Source: Streptococcaceae bacterium (lineage in GTDB: Bacteria; Bacillota; Bacilli; Lactobacillales; Streptococcaceae). Taken from it: 27,402 bases of DNA. Position numbers and translations under genes: made by a program. The DNA lies in the NCBI GenBank assembly GCA_031270215.1, contig JAISYB010000019.1, positions 1 through 27,402 of the forward strand, given 5' to 3'. Shown here piece after piece: positions 1-8,836 of the stretch. Every line of letters starts with the position of its first letter. Positions within the stretch are counted from its first letter, which is position 1. The notes beneath the pieces are model-generated. The model saw only the letters and a program-made list of their open reading frames with translations, was not told the DNA's origin and did no database searches.

Positions 1-688
1 CTGCTTTCTCTCCAGCGACTGCATAACTTGCAAAGGCTGCAACTGCCGCTTCTAAAGCAGCTGATTTTTCACTAACAGCCAAAAATGCGCCACGAATACA
101 AGCCAATAGACAACCCGAACCGGTCATTTTAGGAAAATACGGCGTTTCATTCAAAACCTTTATGACCTTATCCCCGTCAGTGATGATGTCAATCTCGCCA
201 GTAACACCAACAATGCAGTTATATTTTAAAGCTACTTGTTTTGCGACTGTTGAAATATCGCTATCTCCACTACCTGCATCAACGCCAACAGCTTGCCATT
301 TAACATCAGCTATGGCGGCAATTTCTCCGGCATTTCCCTTAATCATGGCAAAGCGGACTGTTGCAAGTAATTTTGAAACTGCCGCTTTCCGATACGCTGT
401 TGCGCCTGCTCCGACCGGATCTAAAATGACTGGCTTATTAAGCAGATTACAAGCTAGACCGATTTTTTCCATGGCAGCAAGTTGATGATGATTTAATGTA
501 CCGATATTTAAAACTGTGACATCGGCAATTTGAGCGATATCCTCCAGCTCCTCTTGCGCATCTGACATGAAGGGGGACGCCCCGATTGCTAATAAACCAT
601 TGGCGGAATCATTTGCCACCACAATATTTGTAATATTATGAACCAATGGATTTTGCTGACGTATTTTTTCAATAAATTTATGATTCAT
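1..688 (-). CDS. thiM: Hydroxyethylthiazole kinase ThiM (3' end off the left edge)
   Basis: Reading the minus strand from ATG at 688 gives an open frame of 229 codons that runs off the window, against a usual family length of about 265-270. It begins MNHKFIEKIRQQNPLVHNIT, the typical ThiM start, followed by a VVANDSAN stretch, ASPFMSDA, a DPVGAGAT ATP/substrate loop in the middle, and TGSGCLLA near the visible end, which holds the conserved active-site Gly/Cys region. ThiM phosphorylates 4-methyl-5-(2-hydroxyethyl)thiazole with ATP so that ThiE can join it to the pyrimidine moiety; it is a cytosolic salvage enzyme. It lies 28 bases downstream of tenA on the same strand, so it should be co-transcribed and share the TPP riboswitch. 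thiD and thiE probably follow outside the window, which is inference from common gene order. Confidence 0.95.
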   Translation of the reverse strand, partial: MNHKFIEKIRQQNPLVHNITNIVVANDSANGLLAIGASPFMSDAQEELEDIAQIADVTVLNIGTLNHHQLAAMEKIGLACNLLNKPVILDPVGAGATAYRKAAVSKLLATVRFAMIKGNAGEIAAIADVKWQAVGVDAGSGDSDISTVAKQVALKYNCIVGVTGEIDIITDGDKVIKVLNETPYFPKMTGSGCLLACIRGAFLAVSEKSAALEAAVAAFASYAVAGEKA

Positions 689-716
689 GCTTAAAACCTG
701 CACTTTCTATCTATTT

Positions 717-1376
717 CTACCACTGTTCCTGAGATAATGCCATTTGCCAAAAATCTAGTTCTAACTGACTACTTATTTTAAAGCTTTCCTCCATTGCTTT
801 TAATTCAGACTCATTAGCCTTTTGAGCATGAAAGTCGATGATTTGGCAAAGCTTGGTAATCTGTTGCTCAATTTCATCCCCTGAGTAGGCTTCAATCCAG
901 CGTTGATAGATGGCTTCTGGTGAATGTTGATGAATTAACCTTGAGCTAATTTCAAAATAAAGCCAAGGACAAGGTAGTAAAGCTGCCAAGGTGACTGAAA
1001 TTGCTTCTGTGTAAAAATTCCGATAAATATGTGAAACATAGTGATAAGCCGTTGGGGCAATCGGCACCGTTTCAATTTCATTTGTCGTAATCAATAATTC
1101 TTCAAAGAAATGCTGACGAATTGCTTTTTCACCATTTTCAAAATTCCGACTTGCTTGCTCAAAAAAACATCGAAGCTCATCATCTTCTGTCGTTTGAACA
1201 ATTAAATCATAGATTTTAGAGAAATGTGCTAGATAATAATAATCCTGAATTAAATAATATCGAAATGCCTTTTTATCAAGATTGCCCTCAGCCAATTGTT
1301 CAATAAAGGGATGATTTAAACTTTTTTGCCATAAATCATCGTACTTGATCCGCATTCGTTTAGTAAAATTAACCAT
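717..1376 (-). CDS. tenA: Aminopyrimidine aminohydrolase / thiaminase II (TenA)
   Basis: The 219-residue product is the full TenA length. TenA hydrolyses degraded thiamine products (formylamino- or aminomethyl-pyrimidine) to HMP for thiamine salvage. Family residues are in place: Asp about 45 in QDYYYL, the nucleophilic Cys about 136 in LPCPW, and Glu about 206 in SQLELDFW, each one residue from the Bacillus subtilis positions. The ATG at 1376 is chosen because AAAGGAG lies about 5 bases upstream; a GTG two codons earlier (1382) overlaps that ribosome binding site. It is the first gene after the TPP riboswitch and is followed by thiM, so it fits a salvage operon expressed when thiamine pyrophosphate is scarce. 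Confidence 0.93.
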   Translation of the reverse strand: MVNFTKRMRIKYDDLWQKSLNHPFIEQLAEGNLDKKAFRYYLIQDYYYLAHFSKIYDLIVQTTEDDELRCFFEQASRNFENGEKAIRQHFFEELLITTNEIETVPIAPTAYHYVSHIYRNFYTEAISVTLAALLPCPWLYFEISSRLIHQHSPEAIYQRWIEAYSGDEIEQQITKLCQIIDFHAQKANESELKAMEESFKISSQLELDFWQMALSQEQW

Positions 1377-1465
1377 AATCACTCCTTTTGATAAATTTAA
1401 ATTAAGTCAAATGACTCACTAGCCCCGTTTTATCGTCTAATTTTTAACAAGAAATAGTCTGAATA

Positions 1466-1501
1466 AACAAAAAAACACCACAACTAACCTAGTCATAGTG
1501 T
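1466..1501 (-). terminator. Rho-independent terminator of the TPP riboswitch
   Basis: On the minus strand a 12-bp stem (1475-1501, including some G-U pairs) with a GGT loop is followed by seven T residues. It lies just after the TPP aptamer and before tenA, so it is the likely expression platform: TPP binding should favour it and stop transcription. Confidence 0.85.
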
Positions 1502-1522
1502 CAACAAATCTACATTTATCTA

Positions 1523-1641
1523 GCCACTTCCCTACGCAAGTATCAACTTAACAGGTTCAAAGGGATCGAGTGCCGCAACTGTCTCTCCACAAAACAGCTG
1601 CAATACTTCATCTCAGTCTTGATAAAGACACCCCTAGTGTA
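1523..1641 (-). promoter_or_regulatory. TPP riboswitch (THI element)
   Basis: Read on the minus strand, the region has the conserved THI-box blocks in order: CTAGGGGTGTC at the 5' end, GACTGAGATGAAG, a variable arm, CCCTTTGAACCTG, and GCGTAGGGAAGTGG at the 3' end. GGGGTG and CTGAGA form the pyrimidine-binding side and CCCTTTGAACCTG with GCGTAGGGA the pyrophosphate side in known TPP aptamers. It precedes tenA-thiM and is followed by a strong terminator, so control is most likely by transcription attenuation. Confidence 0.96.
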
Positions 1642-1664
1642 TCGTCATTTATTCAATTTCCTAC

Positions 1665-1694
1665 ATCATATAAAATTTATATCCTGCTTGTCAA
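1665..1694 (-). promoter_or_regulatory. Promoter of the thiamine salvage operon
   Basis: The minus strand has TTGACA (1694-1689), an 18-base spacer and TATGAT (1670-1665), with the TPP aptamer starting about 25 bases later. The -35 box lies immediately downstream of the pheA stop codon. Confidence 0.75.
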
Positions 1695-1695
1695 A

Positions 1696-2532
1696 TTAGA
1701 ATTCCTTATCAATTTCATAAGTATCATAAATGCCAAAGCTTTTGACGGTAATCTGATTTTGTTTGAGCTCTGTTATCGCATGATTAATCGTTTCTAAATT
1801 TTTGACGGTCATATCAAGTAAAAAAAAGTATTCTCCTAAAACTGTTTTTAACGGACGGGATTCAATTTTTGTCAAATCAATACTATGTAACGAAAATATA
1901 GCCAACGCTTGATACAAAGCACCTGCCAAATTTTGAGGTAAAACAAGCGCAAGCGAGGATTTAATGCCAATTTTCGGTAATGGCAATCTATTTGTATCCT
2001 GACCAAGCACCCAAAATCTGGTATTATTTAGCGTCACATCTTGAATATCTCGATGAATAATCTCAAGCTGGTACTTTTCCGCCGACAAGCTCGGTGCAAT
2101 CGCAGCATAAGGCAATTCAGGATGCTCAGCGATAAATCTTGCAGCATAAGCAGTTGAAGGTGTCATCTCCACAGCTACATCTGGGAAATATTCATTCCTA
2201 AACTGCTCAGTTTGTGCAAGAGCCTGCGGATGTGAGAAAATTTTCTCAATTGCATTCTCCTTATCTACAACCATTAGCTGCTGGGCGATGGGTAAGATAA
2301 TCTCATGGCAGACATTGATATCCCCCTTATGAAATAAATAATCAATCGATTGGTGAACCGATCCTTCGATACTATTCTCAATTGGAATAACAGCAACATC
2401 AACTTGTTGATGCTCATAGGCATGGATACACTCTGAGATAGTTGCAAGCGGAATGAGCGTTTCATCTGGATAAGCGCTACGGCTTGCTGTATAAGTAAAC
2501 GAACCGATTGGTCCTAAATAGCCAACTTTCAT
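1696..2532 (-). CDS. pheA: Prephenate dehydratase PheA
   Basis: The 278-residue protein is a monofunctional prephenate dehydratase, which converts prephenate to phenylpyruvate with loss of water and CO2. It opens with GYLGPIGSFT and has the catalytic TRF motif at residues 171-173 (NNTRFWVLG). A C-terminal ACT domain carries GALYQAL (204-210) and ESRP (224-227), the pair that binds phenylalanine for feedback inhibition in this family. No chorismate mutase domain is present. The ATG overlaps the aroK stop as ATGA, with GGAGGAG upstream, so it is the last, translationally coupled gene of the aro operon. No terminator of its own is visible before the thi promoter. Confidence 0.96.
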   Translation of the reverse strand: MKVGYLGPIGSFTYTASRSAYPDETLIPLATISECIHAYEHQQVDVAVIPIENSIEGSVHQSIDYLFHKGDINVCHEIILPIAQQLMVVDKENAIEKIFSHPQALAQTEQFRNEYFPDVAVEMTPSTAYAARFIAEHPELPYAAIAPSLSAEKYQLEIIHRDIQDVTLNNTRFWVLGQDTNRLPLPKIGIKSSLALVLPQNLAGALYQALAIFSLHSIDLTKIESRPLKTVLGEYFFLLDMTVKNLETINHAITELKQNQITVKSFGIYDTYEIDKEF

Positions 2533-3041
2533 TTACTCTCCTCCAGCCATTTGATAATTTCTTCTACTATCTCTCTGGGATATTGTCCAGATACCCTGAG
2601 CGTATAATCCGCTAATTTTTGATAAATTTTTTGTCGATAATCAAATAATTCCTTTAACGACTCTTTACTCTTTTGCCTAACAATCGGACGAATTTCTGCA
2701 TTGCGTCCAGACGAAATCCGTGAATAGATTAAATCAAAATCGCCGTCTAAAAAGATAACTTTACTTTGCGCTTGGAGTGCTTCTTGATTTTCCTTATTCA
2801 TAATCACGCCACCACCTGTTGCGATAATCTGATCTGTCTTGAGTAATTCAACTAAAAGGCGTGTTTCAAGCGTTCTAAATGCTGCTTCACCCTGCATTTC
2901 AAAAAAATCAGTGATTATCATTCCAAGCTGCTGAGTTAGAATATCATCCATATCTGCTACAGGTAAATTGACCTCTTCTGCTAATTTCTTGGCAACGGTC
3001 GACTTGCCAACACCCATAAAACCAATTAAAATAATTGACAT
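2529..3041 (-). CDS. aroK: Shikimate kinase AroK
   Basis: Shikimate kinase phosphorylates shikimate at the 3-hydroxyl using ATP, the fifth step to chorismate. The Walker A loop GFMGVGKS is at residues 7-14. A shikimate-binding ADMDD segment follows near residue 33, and ATGGGV lies near the middle. The frame is open seven codons further upstream, but ATG 3041 is chosen because AAAGGAAG stands 4-5 bases before it and because it gives the usual length (170 residues) and the typical MSIILIG start. It sits between aroA and pheA and overlaps the pheA start by four bases. Confidence 0.95.
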   Translation of the reverse strand: MSIILIGFMGVGKSTVAKKLAEEVNLPVADMDDILTQQLGMIITDFFEMQGEAAFRTLETRLLVELLKTDQIIATGGGVIMNKENQEALQAQSKVIFLDGDFDLIYSRISSGRNAEIRPIVRQKSKESLKELFDYRQKIYQKLADYTLRVSGQYPREIVEEIIKWLEESK

Positions 3042-3072
3042 TTGCTTCCTTTCTATCATCATTATGAAGTTA

Positions 3073-4356
3073 TTAGCGGCTCAACTTCGCCAAATCTGCG
3101 AAAAAGCGCGGATAACTTGTCGCAATCGCCTCGGAACGCTCCAGTTCAACACGACCTTCTTTAACTAGTAATGCAGCAATTTGCAGCATCATTCCGATTC
3201 GATGATCACCGTATGTTGTTACTTTTCCACCGTGAAGACTCTTTCCGCCCTTTATAATTAAGCCATCATCTGTTGGCGTAATATCGGCACCAAGCTTAGA
3301 TAACTCACACGCAACTGCATCTATTCGGTTCGTTTCCTTAACCTTTAGCTCCTCAGCATCTCGGATAACCGTTACCCCTGAAGCTTGTGTTGCAAGCAGG
3401 GCTATAATTGGCAGCTCATCAATCAAGCGTGGAATGATAGCACCTGAAATTTCCGTTGCTACCAGCTCACTTGTTTTTACAATAACAGTTCCGGCAACAT
3501 TATTATCGCTTTGCGTTTCTTCGATTGAAAGCTTGCCACCCATTGCCTGAATGACATCAATAATCCCTGTTCTTGTTGGATTTAAGCCGACATTTTTAAT
3601 TGTGATTTGACTATTTGGAACAATCAAACCGGCGACCATAAAGAAAGCGGCTGAGGAAATATCTCCCGGTACTAGTACTTCTTGAGCGACTAGCTGCTGC
3701 GAACCACGCAATTTAACCAGCTTATCCTCAACGGTTATCTCGCCACCAAATTGGCGAATCATATCCTCAGTGTGATCGCGCGTTTTTTCCTTTTCAATAA
3801 TTACCGTTTCACCCTCAGCCTGTAAAGCAGCAAAAATAATTGCTGATTTAACCTGTGCTGAAGCAATCGGCATGGTGTAAGTAATCGGAGTTAGCTTGCT
3901 ACCTCCTGTAATTTCAATTGGGGGTGTTTCTAAATTACCAACACCACGAGCAACAACACCCATTTGCCTAAGCGGGTTGAGTACGCGGTTCATCGGACGT
4001 TTAGCGATTGTATCATCTCCAAATAAGGTAGTTGTAAAATCACTACCAGCTAAAATTCCTGAAATCAGACGAATAGATGTCCCAGAATTACCGATATCAA
4101 TCGGTTGCTTAGCTGCCTTAAGATGTTCAAAACCATCTCCTTGTACTCGAATAATTTCCCCATCATCTTCAATTTTGACGCCTAATTGCTCAAAAGCATG
4201 TAATGTGCTTAAACAATCCTCTGCACGCAAAAAATTTTTAATGACCGTTTCACCATGACTAATCGCACCAAACATGATACTGCGATGCGAAATTGACTTA
4301 TCTCCCGGCACCTCAATGGTGCCATTTAGTCCCGTAGCATTGATTTTTAACTGCAT
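3073..4356 (-). CDS. aroA: 3-phosphoshikimate 1-carboxyvinyltransferase (EPSP synthase), class II type
   Basis: The 427-residue enzyme transfers the enolpyruvyl group of PEP to shikimate 3-phosphate. It shows the four motifs described for class II EPSP synthases: GDKS (18-21), SAQVK (166-170), RDHTE (193-197) and NPTR (259-262). The PEP-site loop reads GNSGTSIRL (89-97) and keeps the glycine that is alanine in the highly glyphosate-tolerant CP4 enzyme, so tolerance cannot be assumed. The C-terminal YGDHRIGMM is the usual signature. It lies 16 bases after tyrA in the aro operon, with AAGGAG before the ATG. Confidence 0.97.
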   Translation of the reverse strand: MQLKINATGLNGTIEVPGDKSISHRSIMFGAISHGETVIKNFLRAEDCLSTLHAFEQLGVKIEDDGEIIRVQGDGFEHLKAAKQPIDIGNSGTSIRLISGILAGSDFTTTLFGDDTIAKRPMNRVLNPLRQMGVVARGVGNLETPPIEITGGSKLTPITYTMPIASAQVKSAIIFAALQAEGETVIIEKEKTRDHTEDMIRQFGGEITVEDKLVKLRGSQQLVAQEVLVPGDISSAAFFMVAGLIVPNSQITIKNVGLNPTRTGIIDVIQAMGGKLSIEETQSDNNVAGTVIVKTSELVATEISGAIIPRLIDELPIIALLATQASGVTVIRDAEELKVKETNRIDAVACELSKLGADITPTDDGLIIKGGKSLHGGKVTTYGDHRIGMMLQIAALLVKEGRVELERSEAIATSYPRFFADLAKLSR

Positions 4357-4372
4357 AAAATCTCCTTATTTT

Positions 4373-5473
4373 TTACATTTCATAACAATCATACAATGTG
4401 TTTGCTTTAATTAATGCCTTAGCGCGTAATAGATCATCAAGATTTTTAAACGATAGCTGTAATGCACCGGTTGCTTCAGTTTCCATGATTTTGATATTGA
4501 TAATCGATAAATCATCCGGAACAAATAATCCCAATATTTGATGAACTACCCCCGGTGTATCTGGAATATCAACAAATAAATCATAAAATGCCGGAATTGC
4601 ACCATTTTGATGAATTGCCATCGTCTGACGAAAGTCTTTTGCGGCAGTGAAAAATGACATTATCTCATCAAAGCTGCCACGAGCAACCAAATCCTTAATC
4701 TCTGAAATTTGTCCAAGACATTCCTCCAAGCGCTCCAACATAATTGCTTGATTACTTAGTAAAATATCCGTCCACATCCTTGGATCACTTGATGCAATCC
4801 GAGTCATATCACGAAATCCACCCGCTGCCAAATCCTTAGCAAGCGGAAAATCACTGCTAAACGTCTTAGTCTGCAATACTAATCCTGCTGCTAATACATG
4901 TGGCAGGTGACTTACCATACTGGTAATATTATCGTGAACCTTAGCATCTAAACGGATAAATTTTGCTTTTAGGGCAGAAAGATAGCTTTGAAATTCAACA
5001 ATAACCGCCTCCGGAACATTACTTGCTGGCGTTAGAATATAGTAGGCATTTTCAAATAAATCAAGGCGTGAAGCTGCTGCCCCCGTTTTATGACTGCCTG
5101 CCATTGGATGTCCACCAATAAAATATAAAGCTGTTCCGGCAAAAAGATGCTCGGCAGCCGATACGATTTCTCCTTTCGTGCTACCTGCATCACTGATAAT
5201 TACCTGATGCTTAAATGGTAAATTAGCCAACTCTGCCATAAACAATAGAGATTGTTTGACTGGTGTTGCAAGGATAATCACATCTGCCTTGAGCGCTTCC
5301 TTTGAAAAATCAGTTGAAAATTCATCAATAATTCCCAAGCTTTTCGCCATCTTTAAACGCTCAATATTTCTGCCAACACCGATAACGTAGGTATTTTCAT
5401 TTTGCTTAAAGCCTCTAGCAATCGTGCCACCAATTAAACCCACACCAACGATTAAAACTCTTTTATCTATCAT
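4373..5473 (-). CDS. tyrA: Prephenate dehydrogenase TyrA with C-terminal ACT domain
   Basis: TyrA oxidatively decarboxylates prephenate to 4-hydroxyphenylpyruvate using NAD+. The N-terminus has the dinucleotide-binding GVGLIGG motif (about residues 10-16). The central helical domain has GGHPMAGSH and MVSHLPHVLA, which belong to the prephenate-binding site. The last 70 or so residues (IPDTPGVVHQILGLF onward) form an ACT domain that probably senses tyrosine. ATG 5473 is chosen (366 residues): AAAGGA lies 7 bases upstream and the gene then starts one base after the aroC stop. The frame extends to 5518, but that would overlap aroC by 44 bases. Confidence 0.94.
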   Translation of the reverse strand: MIDKRVLIVGVGLIGGTIARGFKQNENTYVIGVGRNIERLKMAKSLGIIDEFSTDFSKEALKADVIILATPVKQSLLFMAELANLPFKHQVIISDAGSTKGEIVSAAEHLFAGTALYFIGGHPMAGSHKTGAAASRLDLFENAYYILTPASNVPEAVIVEFQSYLSALKAKFIRLDAKVHDNITSMVSHLPHVLAAGLVLQTKTFSSDFPLAKDLAAGGFRDMTRIASSDPRMWTDILLSNQAIMLERLEECLGQISEIKDLVARGSFDEIMSFFTAAKDFRQTMAIHQNGAIPAFYDLFVDIPDTPGVVHQILGLFVPDDLSIINIKIMETEATGALQLSFKNLDDLLRAKALIKANTLYDCYEM

Positions 5474-5474
5474 C

Positions 5475-6641
5475 TCAAAATCCTTTGACATATGCTGCAT
5501 GCTGATGAACCGCTTCAATCAACTCCTCTAGATTATCGCTAGAGAATTTCGTTAAAATTGCTTGTGCCAGCTCAGTTGCGACAACTGCTTCTAAAACAAC
5601 ACTCGCAGCGGGCACTGCTGTCGCATCACTACGCTCAACGCTTGCCTTAAAAGGCGCCTTTGTGTCAATATCAACACTCATCAAAGGCTTATAAAGTGTC
5701 GGAATAGGCTTCATCACCCCACGGACAATAATCGGCATCCCATTTGTCATGCCGCCCTCAAAGCCACCGAGCTTATTAGTCTGACGTGTATAACCAGCTT
5801 CTTTTTCCCAAAGGATTTCATCCATGACCTCTGAGCCTTTTAGCTTTCCAGCTTCAAAGCCGACGCCAAACTCAACCCCTTTGAAAGCATTAATCGAAAC
5901 GACTGCTTGAGCAAGCTTGCCATCAAGCTTTTGATCCCATTGTGTATAGCTCCCTAAACCGACTGGTACATTATCTACTCTGACTTCGACAATTCCACCG
6001 ATAGTATCCCCTGCTTGTTTTGTTTGGTCAATTAAATCCTTCATCGCCACTTCAACGCTTGAATCAACTACACGAAGCTCAGAATTATCAGAAATAGCCT
6101 TAATCTCAGCAACACTCAAGTAATCTGGCACATCAGCTGCAATTCCACCTAAATTTATCACATGCCCTGCAACTGTCATTCCAACCTCTGATAAAATTTG
6201 CTTTGCAACCGCACCGATTGCCACACGCATGGTTGTTTCTCGTGCAGATGAACGCTCCAAGACATTTCGTAAATCAGAAAAACGGTATTTAATGCCACCA
6301 ACCAAATCGGCATGCCCTGGGCGTGGCTTGGTAAGTCGACGCATTTTTTTCACTTTTTCACTGACTGGCTCACTTGACATAATTTCTGTCCAATTTTTCC
6401 AATCTTTATTTTCAACCACTAATGTCAATGGTGAGCCTAAGGTTAATCCGTGACGTACACCGCTAGTAATCCGCACTTTATCCTTTTCAATCAACATTCT
6501 ACCACCACGACCGTAACCTGTCTGACGGCGTGCCAGCTCTTGATTAATGTCATCAGCAGATATAGCTAAGCCTGCTGGCAAGCCTTCGATAATCGCCGTT
6601 AATTCTGAGCCATGACTTTCGCCCGCTGTAAAAAATCGCAT
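5475..6641 (-). CDS. aroC: Chorismate synthase AroC
   Basis: AroC performs the FMN-dependent trans-elimination of phosphate from EPSP to make chorismate. The family signatures are visible: GESHG at the N-terminus, RPGHADLVG near residue 110, RSSARETTMRVA near residue 130, and a C-terminal ERSDATAVPAA. Its 388 residues are the normal bacterial length. Two adjacent ATG codons (6644 and 6641) are possible; the second is preferred because GGAG then lies six bases upstream and it gives the standard MRFFTAGESHG start. It is followed after one base by tyrA. Confidence 0.95.
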   Translation of the reverse strand: MRFFTAGESHGSELTAIIEGLPAGLAISADDINQELARRQTGYGRGGRMLIEKDKVRITSGVRHGLTLGSPLTLVVENKDWKNWTEIMSSEPVSEKVKKMRRLTKPRPGHADLVGGIKYRFSDLRNVLERSSARETTMRVAIGAVAKQILSEVGMTVAGHVINLGGIAADVPDYLSVAEIKAISDNSELRVVDSSVEVAMKDLIDQTKQAGDTIGGIVEVRVDNVPVGLGSYTQWDQKLDGKLAQAVVSINAFKGVEFGVGFEAGKLKGSEVMDEILWEKEAGYTRQTNKLGGFEGGMTNGMPIIVRGVMKPIPTLYKPLMSVDIDTKAPFKASVERSDATAVPAASVVLEAVVATELAQAILTKFSSDNLEELIEAVHQHAAYVKGF

Positions 6642-6664
6642 CATTTTCTCCTTTTAATTGTTCA

Positions 6665-7726
6665 CTATTGCAAATAGTCCTTCATCTCAGTTAAATCAAT
6701 TAGATTAATCCTTGCTTCTCCGATTTTTTCTAAGACAATCGTTTTAATTTTTGCACCACGTGCTTTTTTATCATGACTTAGCGCATTGTATAACCTATCG
6801 ACTTCCCAAGGCGTGTGGGTAATCGGCAAATGAAATTTCTCAAGTAGCTCTATCAACTGAGCTGTCACACCCTTAGGCGTCAAGCCTTTTGCTTCCGCAA
6901 TGCGATTCATCTGTACCATACCAATTGCCACGCCCTCGCCATGTGTCACAACACCATAGCCTGCTGTGGCTTCAATCGCATGTCCAATCGTATGCCCAAA
7001 GTTTAAAATCAAACGCAAGCCATTATCTAGTTCATCTTCTACTACAACCTTGCGCTTAATATTACAACATGCATAAATGACTTCCTCAGCATGTTCAATC
7101 AAATCAAACTCATCTTTAAGTGTCTTAAGCCTCTCCCACAGCGCAACATCAGCAATCGCTGCGTATTTAACAATCTCGGCAATTCCTTCACGAACACGTC
7201 TATCCTCTAGCGTTTGTAGAACTTTCGGATCGATTAAAACACCGTCCGGCTGTGTAAATGTGCCAACCATATTCTTGGCAACAGAAGTATTAACGCCTGT
7301 CTTGCCACCAATTGAGCTGTCAACTTGTGCCACTAAGGTTGTTGGAATTTGCAGAAAATGAATCCCTCGCATATAAGTTGAAGCAACAAATCCTGCCAAA
7401 TCACCGACAACTCCGCCACCTAAAGCAATAATTCCATCACTTCGTGTCACTTTATTTTCAGCTAAAAAGAGATAAGCCGACTCAGCAGTCTTTAAGCTTT
7501 TACTTGCTTCACCTTCAGGGAAAATAAAGCTTATAACCTTAAAACCGCTCGCCTCAAGACTCGCTTGAACATCAGCCAAGTACAAATCAGCAACACGACT
7601 GTCTGTAATAATCGCCACCGTTTGAGGTGACCATAAATCTTTTGCCCATATACCAATAGAAGCTAATGCACCTTTTTTAATGACAATATCATATGGATGG
7701 CTTGGTAAATCAACGTTTAAAATCAT
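6665..7726 (-). CDS. aroB: 3-dehydroquinate synthase AroB
   Basis: AroB converts DAHP to 3-dehydroquinate with NAD+ and a divalent metal, the second step of the shikimate pathway. Motifs seen are GGGVVGDLAGFVASTYMRG, SIGGKTGVN and the metal-binding FGHTIGHAIE with a later HGEGVAIG. The ATG at 7726 gives 353 residues; an in-frame GTG four codons upstream (7738) overlaps the AGGAG ribosome binding site and is less likely, although the resulting 11-base spacing is on the long side. It follows aroE by about 14 bases. Confidence 0.94.
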   Translation of the reverse strand: MILNVDLPSHPYDIVIKKGALASIGIWAKDLWSPQTVAIITDSRVADLYLADVQASLEASGFKVISFIFPEGEASKSLKTAESAYLFLAENKVTRSDGIIALGGGVVGDLAGFVASTYMRGIHFLQIPTTLVAQVDSSIGGKTGVNTSVAKNMVGTFTQPDGVLIDPKVLQTLEDRRVREGIAEIVKYAAIADVALWERLKTLKDEFDLIEHAEEVIYACCNIKRKVVVEDELDNGLRLILNFGHTIGHAIEATAGYGVVTHGEGVAIGMVQMNRIAEAKGLTPKGVTAQLIELLEKFHLPITHTPWEVDRLYNALSHDKKARGAKIKTIVLEKIGEARINLIDLTEMKDYLQ

Positions 7727-7740
7727 GGAAATATTCACTC

Positions 7741-8610
7741 CTAACTTATCTTCTCTTCTAGCTGTGCTTTAATCACATCAATCGGCATATCCTGACCTGT
7801 CCAGCATTTAAAGCTTTCAGCTGCTTGGTAGAGTAGCATAAATAATCCATTGCGACAAGTCGCGCCTTGAGCCGCTGCCTGCTTTAAAAACTCGGTTTCT
7901 AATGGATTATATACCACATCAATTACCAAATGCTTTGACGTTAGTACTGAACAATTGGGAATTGGTGTCACCTCTTTTAGCTCTCCCATACCAACGCTCG
8001 TCGCATTAACTAATAAACGAGCGCTAGCAATCTCTTGATTTAACAATGCTGTATCAGCAAGATCATTTAAAACTAGCTTGCGCCCCAGCTGCTCACTCAT
8101 TTGATCAATCCTCAGTTTTTCATCTGCAAAGCCTGACCACCTGCGAGTAAAAACAACTAAATCTTCAACGCCATCAAGCATTGCCTGCGCAATAATCGCT
8201 GTCGCAGCACCTCCTGCACCAATCACTACCATTTTATCTGCTGCTGCTTTAAAGCCGAGTTCATATGCCGAGCGCATAAAACCAACACCATCTGTGTTAT
8301 GTCCGATTAATTTACCATGATTATTGATGATTGTATTAATTGCCCCAATCACCCTTGCTGCATCAGTCAACTCATCAACCTGCTCAATCAAAGACTGCTT
8401 ATAAGGCATTGAGATATTGACACCATACATATCAAGCGTCCTGATACTCTCAGTTATTTGCGATATTTGATTTGCTTCAATCTCAAATGCTAAATAAACA
8501 CCATTTATCCCCAAAGCTTGAAATGCCGCATTATGAATGAATGGTGACAAGCTATGCTTAATCGGCTTGGCAACAACTCCTGCCAGACGGGTATGACCAT
8601 TAATCTCCAT
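7741..8610 (-). CDS. aroE: Shikimate dehydrogenase AroE
   Basis: This 289-residue NADPH-dependent enzyme reduces 3-dehydroshikimate to shikimate. The N-terminal substrate domain has KHSLSPFIHN and the catalytic-lysine motif NISMPYK. The Rossmann domain has VIGAGGAATAI, and NATSVGM follows. It is the first gene of the aromatic operon, with AAGGAG seven bases before the ATG. The upstream neighbour is the divergent mupG, so this operon begins with aroE and carries no DAHP synthase gene in front. Confidence 0.95.
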   Translation of the reverse strand: MEINGHTRLAGVVAKPIKHSLSPFIHNAAFQALGINGVYLAFEIEANQISQITESIRTLDMYGVNISMPYKQSLIEQVDELTDAARVIGAINTIINNHGKLIGHNTDGVGFMRSAYELGFKAAADKMVVIGAGGAATAIIAQAMLDGVEDLVVFTRRWSGFADEKLRIDQMSEQLGRKLVLNDLADTALLNQEIASARLLVNATSVGMGELKEVTPIPNCSVLTSKHLVIDVVYNPLETEFLKQAAAQGATCRNGLFMLLYQAAESFKCWTGQDMPIDVIKAQLEEKIS

Positions 8611-8647
8611 TTCCTAACTCCTTATCTCTAGACAAACCACTGCACTA

Positions 8648-8675
8648 AGTATAGCAAAATAAGAGGTTATTTGCA
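8648..8675 (-). promoter_or_regulatory. Putative promoter of the aro operon
   Basis: The minus strand reads TGCAAA (8675-8670), a 16-base spacer and TATACT (8653-8648), preceded by TGC, so it is an extended -10 type with a weak -35. It lies about 38 bases upstream of aroE. No T-box or leader peptide is seen, as the untranslated leader is short. Confidence 0.5.
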
Positions 8676-8836
8676 CTTCCACTATTTCTAGCTTGTTTGT
8701 AATCAATCTATATCTCAAAGTAGCCAAAACTTGCACAGAATATCGGATTAGTCCTACGAAATATCCCAATTTTATTCTTTTAAGCTTTTAATAATCTTTT
8801 TTCTAAAAATTAAATCAATAAATTTATAAAAAAGTA

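Noticed and set aside
162..485. Plus-strand open frame of 107 codons inside thiM
   Set aside because: Lies wholly antisense to thiM, which shows clear family motifs.
1570..1797. Plus-strand open frame of 75 codons over the TPP aptamer and pheA end
   Set aside because: It overlaps the riboswitch, the thi promoter and the 3' end of pheA; no ribosome binding site or family likeness.
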